A stretch of 64,000 bases of DNA. Source: Anas platyrhynchos (taxonomy: Eukaryota > Chordata > Aves > Anseriformes > Anatidae). The translations under genes were made by a program, and so were the position numbers. Shown here piece by piece: positions 58,903 to 64,000 of this stretch; positions within the stretch are counted from its first letter, which is position 1; every line of letters starts with the position of its first letter. Location: NCBI RefSeq assembly GCF_047663525.1, contig NC_092601.1:16515501-16579500 (forward strand), given 5' to 3'. The notes under the pieces are model-generated. The model was not told the origin of the DNA. It saw only the letters and a list, made by a program, of their open reading frames with translations, and did no database searches.

Positions 58903-60589
58903 ACTTTATAGCATTTTATTTTCTTTCTAGCAAGATTTTGAAAGGTAAATGAGATGCTGCTGCACTACAGCTTTAATCTTGTTTCTTCCAGAGTACTGAG
59001 CACCTTGCCAAGAGCCACCCATTGAAAAACTGCTAGAGATTACAGCAACAGCTGTGAGATTGCAAAGAAGCCTGCACGAGGAGACTAGGAGAGACTGAAA
59101 AAGTGTGCAACAACCTGCAGATAGAAGTTACCTGTGTGAGACCTGAGACTTCAAGTATACCTTGAATAACAGAGAACATCATCACTACTTGAAAAGTATC
59201 CGTAGTAACACAGATCTTTGGATTTTAAGGCAACGATAGAAGGTGTGATCTGGAATGTCTCTTGCAAATAATTTGTCTCATTAATAGTCTTAATAAAGCT
59301 TATTGTATGGTAAAAAAAAAATGAAGTTGTTCACAGTGCTGTGAACACTATCACCTTGCTATTATTCACCAAGCCCTGCCCGGACAGCTAGAACAAATGC
59401 ATTTAGGCACATAACCTTTGTACAGCAGGCTAACAGCAGGGCAGGTGCTGCCAAGCATCACACAGTTGACACTTTGCTCTAGAGGTGGTCACTCAGAGCC
59501 CAAGCCTCGGGGCAGCCAGCCTGAGCACGCAGCCTCCTACCTGCCTCACCACAGATCTCCTCTGGCAGGGAGGAAAAAGCAGTCAGCATCAAACTCGGCA
59601 TTTCCTAGAAAACCAGCATGCAGGAAGACTGCACAGTGAAAGGCCGATCAAGCTGCAAGCAGTGGAAGCAGCCTGCCTTCCTTCTTTTTGCATTATGACC
59701 ATTGCACAAACTGCACAAAGGTAAAACAGTTGTCAGGCAGGACGTTGTATTTAACAGCAAAACCAGCAGGACAATTGGACACGTTGACTTTCCATGCTTA
59801 GAGGTCCTGAATTTGCAGTTATTTAGATCACCAGTGGCTTCATCTGATCTTAAGACAAATGTTCTCGACAATTCAAGAATATTACTGATGCAAATTAAAT
59901 TTTGATAAGTTATTAGCATCTAGATGGCAGTTCCAGAGATGCAAGGAATGCACTTAGGAAAAGTGACATGTCTTCTGTCCTTTTAAGCACCAGGCATGAT
60001 ATGATACTCTGCATTGGAAACTGCTGGGGTGGATAATACACATCTAGAATGCCTCTCAAGGCAAGTGTTTTAATCCACAAATACGCGTTCACTTATCTAA
60101 CAGCCCGCTTACAAAATACCTCTTTTTGGCTAGCTGGTACCAACTGCATGCACTTGCTGTTTAAAAAATACAAATAACAAAGAAACAGAAAGGATGTTCC
60201 ATTTCATTTTTTTTTTTTTTCGAGTATATCTTGAGGTCAGCTTGTATCTAAACTATTTCTACAAAGATCAGTTCAGCCTAGCCAGTGAGGCCTTAATCTC
60301 AAGAAACATTGGCATCCTTTCTGGATTACCACCACTTAATTGCATCAGCAATACAGCAGGAACAAAGGTGGAAAATTCTCTGGAAAGCTATGCTGGAGAC
60401 AAGGCCTTAGCCTTTAATGCGTAAAAGCTCTGCAGAGTTCCTCATTTAGATACTTTCACCCCATCTGGTGCAAAATATAAAACCATGCTTAAACGCAATT
60501 TCATTCCTGTTACGTAATTTTACTTGGCCTAGTTGAGTATCTTTAATCTGTGCAGCTGATCTAGTTTTATTGTTAAGCCAATAAGGGCT
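58903..60589. other. Intergenic, no gene recognised
   Basis: AT-rich with a few short A/T runs. A stretch at 58985-59100 shows weak myosin-rod resemblance but is out of order and was rejected. Confidence 0.5.
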
Positions 60590-61115
60590 GCAATGATTAC
60601 GTATCTTGGGGTTACAGAACCACAGCAACTCTAGCTTACGGGACCATCGAATCTAACCTCCTTCCTCGATGTAAGATCTTACACTGGGCTTTAGCTGCTA
60701 TGGCACATATTTGTCTGATCTGTTCTTAAAAGCCTCTAAGAAGAGCCCACGTCTTGCCAAGGCGGTCCAACACAGCGCATGACTAGTTCAAAGGAATCAC
60801 CGAAACATTTTTTCACTGTAACCCAGATCTGCCTTGCTGTTATTTTAGCTTATGGCTTCTCACCCTACCCCCAGTGGACACAAGAGAACAAATTGTTCCT
60901 TTCCTCATGGCAACAGCCTTTTATCTATTTGAAGACTCACCACGTTGTTCCGCAGCTTTCTGTTCTCTGAACAGGCTCTATAAAAGTCATGTGCTCAAAA
61001 ACTATATCATTATTGCCATTTTTTCCTCCAAGTGATCCCAATTTCATCTCTTGTGGAGCCCAGTGCTGGACATACGCTTCCAGCACAGGTCAGCAGTGCA
61101 GGATGGCTTCCTGCA
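60590..61115 (-). repeat. Old CR1-type LINE 3' region (antisense, degraded)
   Basis: Reads like the reverse complement of CR1-family LINEs: a 'gggaccatcgaatctaacctcc' block, then 'gagaacaaattgttcctttcct' and 'caacagccttttatctatttgaagac' blocks, then 'tggagcccagtgctggacatac'. Strong divergence indicates an old insertion. Confidence 0.55.
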
Positions 61116-62118
61116 CGCATCTTACTGGTAGATTTCATACCTATAGGGACCTGCACGGTGTTCAAACCTTCTCCAGCAGAAGGAAATGGATACCTATTTA
61201 GCTCACAACCCACAGCAGCCCCTCCATCCTTCCTTGCAGCACAGCCAGCTGCCCAGCTCTCCTCATCTCATAACCGTGAAGTTACGTTGGAGTACACAGC
61301 AGCACACCTGTCAATAACTGCATCCCTTTTTTATTTTGTAGACTTCCCATCTTGCATTCTAGTTGTTTGATACAGCCTCAAACTCCATCCCACCTTCAAA
61401 TACAGCAATTACACTGCCTGTTTCGTTGCGGATGAGTAATGGAGCCAGGGTAGCTCCCCGTACAAGCACTGGCATCAGGTACATTTTCCCTCAACCAGTT
61501 TTGCAACTCCCTTAGAGCAGTATCACCTAAACTGGTTCTCCAGTTTATTATTAGAACATCCTGCAGGCCACTGTCATAAGTCCTACTAAAAAAAAATAAA
61601 ATCAAGATATATGACGTGCACTGCCTCACCCCTGTCTGCAAGCCCAGTCGTGGTGCCAGAAGAGGACATGAGATTGGCTCAATTCATGCACTACAAGGCC
61701 ACACTGGGTGGCATTCACCTTCTTACAAACTCTTTATTTTCCTCAGAGACCAGAAAAAAGCATTGCCAGGCCCACTTCAGTATTTTATAAGAAACTTATT
61801 TTCATTCCTAACCAGTCCAATCCTATAAACCTGGAGGCGAGGGGTTATTTGTTTAATTAAGTATCTGGCTTAACCAGGTGTCAGAACTCCCCTGACACAG
61901 GCTGAGTGCAAGCATCAGCCAACAATAATTTCAGATGAATTGGACCATCCAAAGTGCATTTTCACCCATAAATCTCCACCTTGCTGCCTTGTCCCGTTGC
62001 AGTGACCATTAGAATAATGCTTGTTGAGATCACGAACGTGTGCTACTTTAATGCTGGCTGCATATCTGGGATGCTGGCGTTCTGGATAGCGAAGTGTCCA
62101 GGAAAGTATCAACAATAA

Positions 62119-62341
62119 AATGGCCTCAGGTTGTGCCAGGGCAGGTTCAGGTTGAAAATTAGGAGATATTTCTCCTCAGAAGGAGCACTCAGGCGGGTTG
62201 CCCAGGGATGTGGTGGCGTCACCGTCCCTGGGGGTGTTTGAGGAGAGGTTGGTGCTTGGGGACATAGCGGGTGACATTGGTAGTAGGGGGTTGGACCAGA
62301 CGGCCTTGAAGGTCTTTTCCAATTTTAACAATTCTATGATA
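62119..62341 (+). repeat. CR1 LINE 3' end abutting a CpG-island promoter
   Basis: The CR1 3' blocks are in order (aattaggagatatttctcct, gggttgcccagggatgtggt, ggttggaccagacggccttg), ending ATTCTATGAT. It is 5'-truncated and less diverged than the copy at 8.9 kb. It ends 29 nt before the first NRF1-type site of the downstream promoter. Confidence 0.92.
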
Positions 62342-62369
62342 ATTAACATTGGGGCTCTCACTCCTCACT

Positions 62370-62379
62370 GCGCATGCGC
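62370..62379. promoter_or_regulatory. NRF1 palindrome 1
   Basis: Exact GCGCATGCGC in the CpG island. Confidence 0.7.
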
Positions 62380-62447
62380 CCCCTCCCTTTGTGTCTATGC
62401 ATGAGGCGCACCCCCTCCGCCCCCCACTCCCCCCCCCACTCCACCCC

Positions 62448-62457
62448 GCGCATGCGC
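62448..62457. promoter_or_regulatory. NRF1 palindrome 2
   Basis: Exact GCGCATGCGC, 78 bp from copy 1. Confidence 0.7.
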
Positions 62458-62536
62458 AGTTCAGCCCCGCGCCGCTCCCCGCCTTGCCCCCGCCCCCGCA
62501 GCGGCGGCGCACGCGCGGCCGGCGGGCGGGGGGGGC

Positions 62537-62546
62537 GCGCATGCGC
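62537..62546. promoter_or_regulatory. NRF1 palindrome 3
   Basis: Exact GCGCATGCGC, 89 bp from copy 2 and closest to the exon. Confidence 0.7.
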
Positions 62547-62639
62547 AGAGCGCGTTTCCTGGCTCCCTTGTCAGGACCGGGCCGCCCCCCCCAACGCCCC
62601 CCCCCCCTTCCTCGGCCTCCGCCGCCCCCGTCCCGGTTT

Positions 62640-62725
62640 CTTCGTGTTTTTTTTTTCGGTTCCCGGAGCGGAGTCGCGTTGACTGCCCAGAGTCCGCGAG
62701 TCCCGCTCCGGTTCCGTCGCCTCAG
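62640..62725 (+). other. ARPC1A: Probable non-coding first exon of ARPC1A
   Basis: The sequence ends CCTCAG at a strong donor (GTGAGTCC, from 62726). The 5' edge is not readable; I set it near the T-rich/CpG transition. The identity is inferred: in mammals ARPC1A follows MYH16 on the same strand, and its first exon is 5' UTR. ARPC1A is the WD40 p41 subunit of the Arp2/3 actin-nucleating complex. No ARPC1A protein sequence lies in the window, so another gene remains possible. Confidence 0.6.
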
Positions 62726-64000
62726 GTGAGTCCCGGTGTCTGGGGAGCGGCTGTCGGCCCCCCCCCGGCCCGGTGCTGAGGAGGGGGGGGGGGGGATGGA
62801 TGGCGGCGGGGAGGCGCCTCAGGGCCTGGGGGGAGGCCGGGCCCGGCCCTGCCGCTGAGGGAAAGAGAGGAGAGGGGAGGGGAGGGCTGGGGGGAGGCCT
62901 CCTGAGGGGCTGGGGGCTGTGGGGGGGGGAACGGGGCAGCTCCTCACGGGGGGGGCTCGGCCGGGCGGGTCCTGCCTCAGCCTCAAGCCCCCGGCCCTCT
63001 TGCCTCGGCCTCATTCCCCCCACGACCCTTTTGCCACCGTCCTTCCCCCCCCCCATGACCTTCCTGCTTCAGCCTCCTTGCCCCCCGCCCCTCCCCAGAC
63101 CCTCCTGCCCCGGTTTCCATCCCTGCCCCTCTCCTCCTGCTTCAGCCCCCTGACCCATTTCACCCTCGGTTCCTGTGGGAACAGAACAGGGCAGGGCCGC
63201 AGCTAGCCGCCCCCCCTCCCAAAGCAGCTTTGTAACGCTCAGGGTGCTGTGGGGCTGGCCCGCGAGGGGTCACCCCCGTGGGAAGGCTACGCTGGGTGAT
63301 TGGGGAGGGAGTGACAGCAGCAGGAGGCAGCCCTTTATTGAGGGGTGCTTCTCTTCCCCCTGTTTGAAAGTGGCTTCGGTGCTCTGAAAAGAGGTGAGGT
63401 CTAAAAAGAGCCCCTTCCCTCTCTTCCTCTCTCGCCCTCGCTCTCTGTCACACACACGTACGCTGTCTCTAATTCTGAATCAGCATCCTTGCCCGCCGCT
63501 TGTCCAGGGATGGCCTCGTGCCACAGATTTTGCACCCCGCTGAGAGCTGACAGCAGCTGAGTCCTGTGCTTCCCGACCTCCAGCTTCTCGGCCTGCATGC
63601 TCAAAACGCTTGTGCTGTGTGAAGGTGCAAGGCTTCTGCTCTCTCCCCTTTTAAAAAAGCAATTGACATTCAAGGACAGTTAGCTTTGCATTTGGAAAAG
63701 GGAAAAAAAGATCAGGGTGGCTGCATTAAATACCTAGCTAACAAAGTTGTCATAACTGTATCTTTCCTAAATGAGATGCTGAGGTTGGTTGATAGGGAAA
63801 TACTGGGGGGTTACCACAGATGAAATGTCAAGAATCATAGAGCCAATTGCGCTTTCTAGCGAAATGTGAGTTCACGTTTCTAGTGAAATGCAATTTGTAA
63901 GGTTTTGTAAACATTTATCTTCCCAAAGAAAATCCTGTTGTAACTGTCAGACCAGGTGAATGAAAAAAATGTGCTTTTTTTGATTACCATCACTGCTTTT
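62726..64000 (+). other. ARPC1A: Probable ARPC1A intron 1 (partial)
   Basis: The first 450 nt are still CpG island, with long G and C runs; it is then ordinary sequence. No start codon with the expected MSLHQF start was found. Confidence 0.55.

Larger units (their letters stand above)
62350..63150 (+). promoter_or_regulatory. ARPC1A: CpG-island promoter, probably of ARPC1A
   Basis: Very GC/CpG-rich with G and C homopolymer runs and no TATA box. It contains three exact GCGCATGCGC palindromes (62370-62379, 62448-62457, 62537-62546), the NRF1 motif. It precedes a plus-strand first exon with a consensus donor. Confidence 0.82.

Noticed and set aside
58985-59110. Another myosin rod exon (KLLEITATAVRLQ)
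   Set aside because: Weak resemblance to a rod segment that should precede the 56991 exon, and it lies after the C-terminal exon; order and identity do not support it.

Overview
This is vertebrate nuclear DNA, almost certainly from a bird. Genes are split by GT-AG introns, CpG-island promoters are present, and the interspersed repeats are CR1 LINE 3' ends plus one solo endogenous-retrovirus LTR. No bacterial, phage, CRISPR or operon-like structure is present. The species cannot be fixed from the sequence alone.

Layout. (1) About 1-8730, minus strand: the 5' end of SMURF1. Only coding exon 1 (18 codons) and its CpG-island promoter lie here; the rest to the left edge is intron 1. (2) 10.8-17.95 kb, minus strand: a complete, intact ten-exon importin-alpha gene of the KPNA7 type. 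All exon junctions stay in phase and give 515 residues. (3) 18-30 kb: a gene-poor interval with two long polypyrimidine arrays, a CA repeat and CR1 pieces. (4) About 30.1-57.8 kb, plus strand: the ruin of a sarcomeric myosin heavy chain gene. At least 24 exon remnants lie in the right order, from the ATP-binding P-loop to the last residues of the tail. Tail residues point to MYH16, the jaw-muscle myosin. Stop codons, frameshifts, a changed P-loop and a lost terminal stop make it a unitary pseudogene. (5) 58.36-58.90 kb: a solo LTR; 60.6-61.1 kb: an old CR1 copy. (6) 62.35-64.0 kb, plus strand: a CpG island and the probable first (non-coding) exon of the next gene, ARPC1A by gene order.

The order and strands SMURF1(-), KPNA7(-), MYH16(+), ARPC1A(+) match the human 7q22.1 neighbourhood, which supports the identity of each decayed or partial member. 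The genes have unrelated jobs: ubiquitin ligation, nuclear import, muscle motor, actin nucleation. They share conserved linkage, not a pathway. The main discovery-type observation is the MYH16 pseudogene with its graded decay; several structural curiosities (arrays, hairpins, a 25-bp direct repeat) are reported separately.
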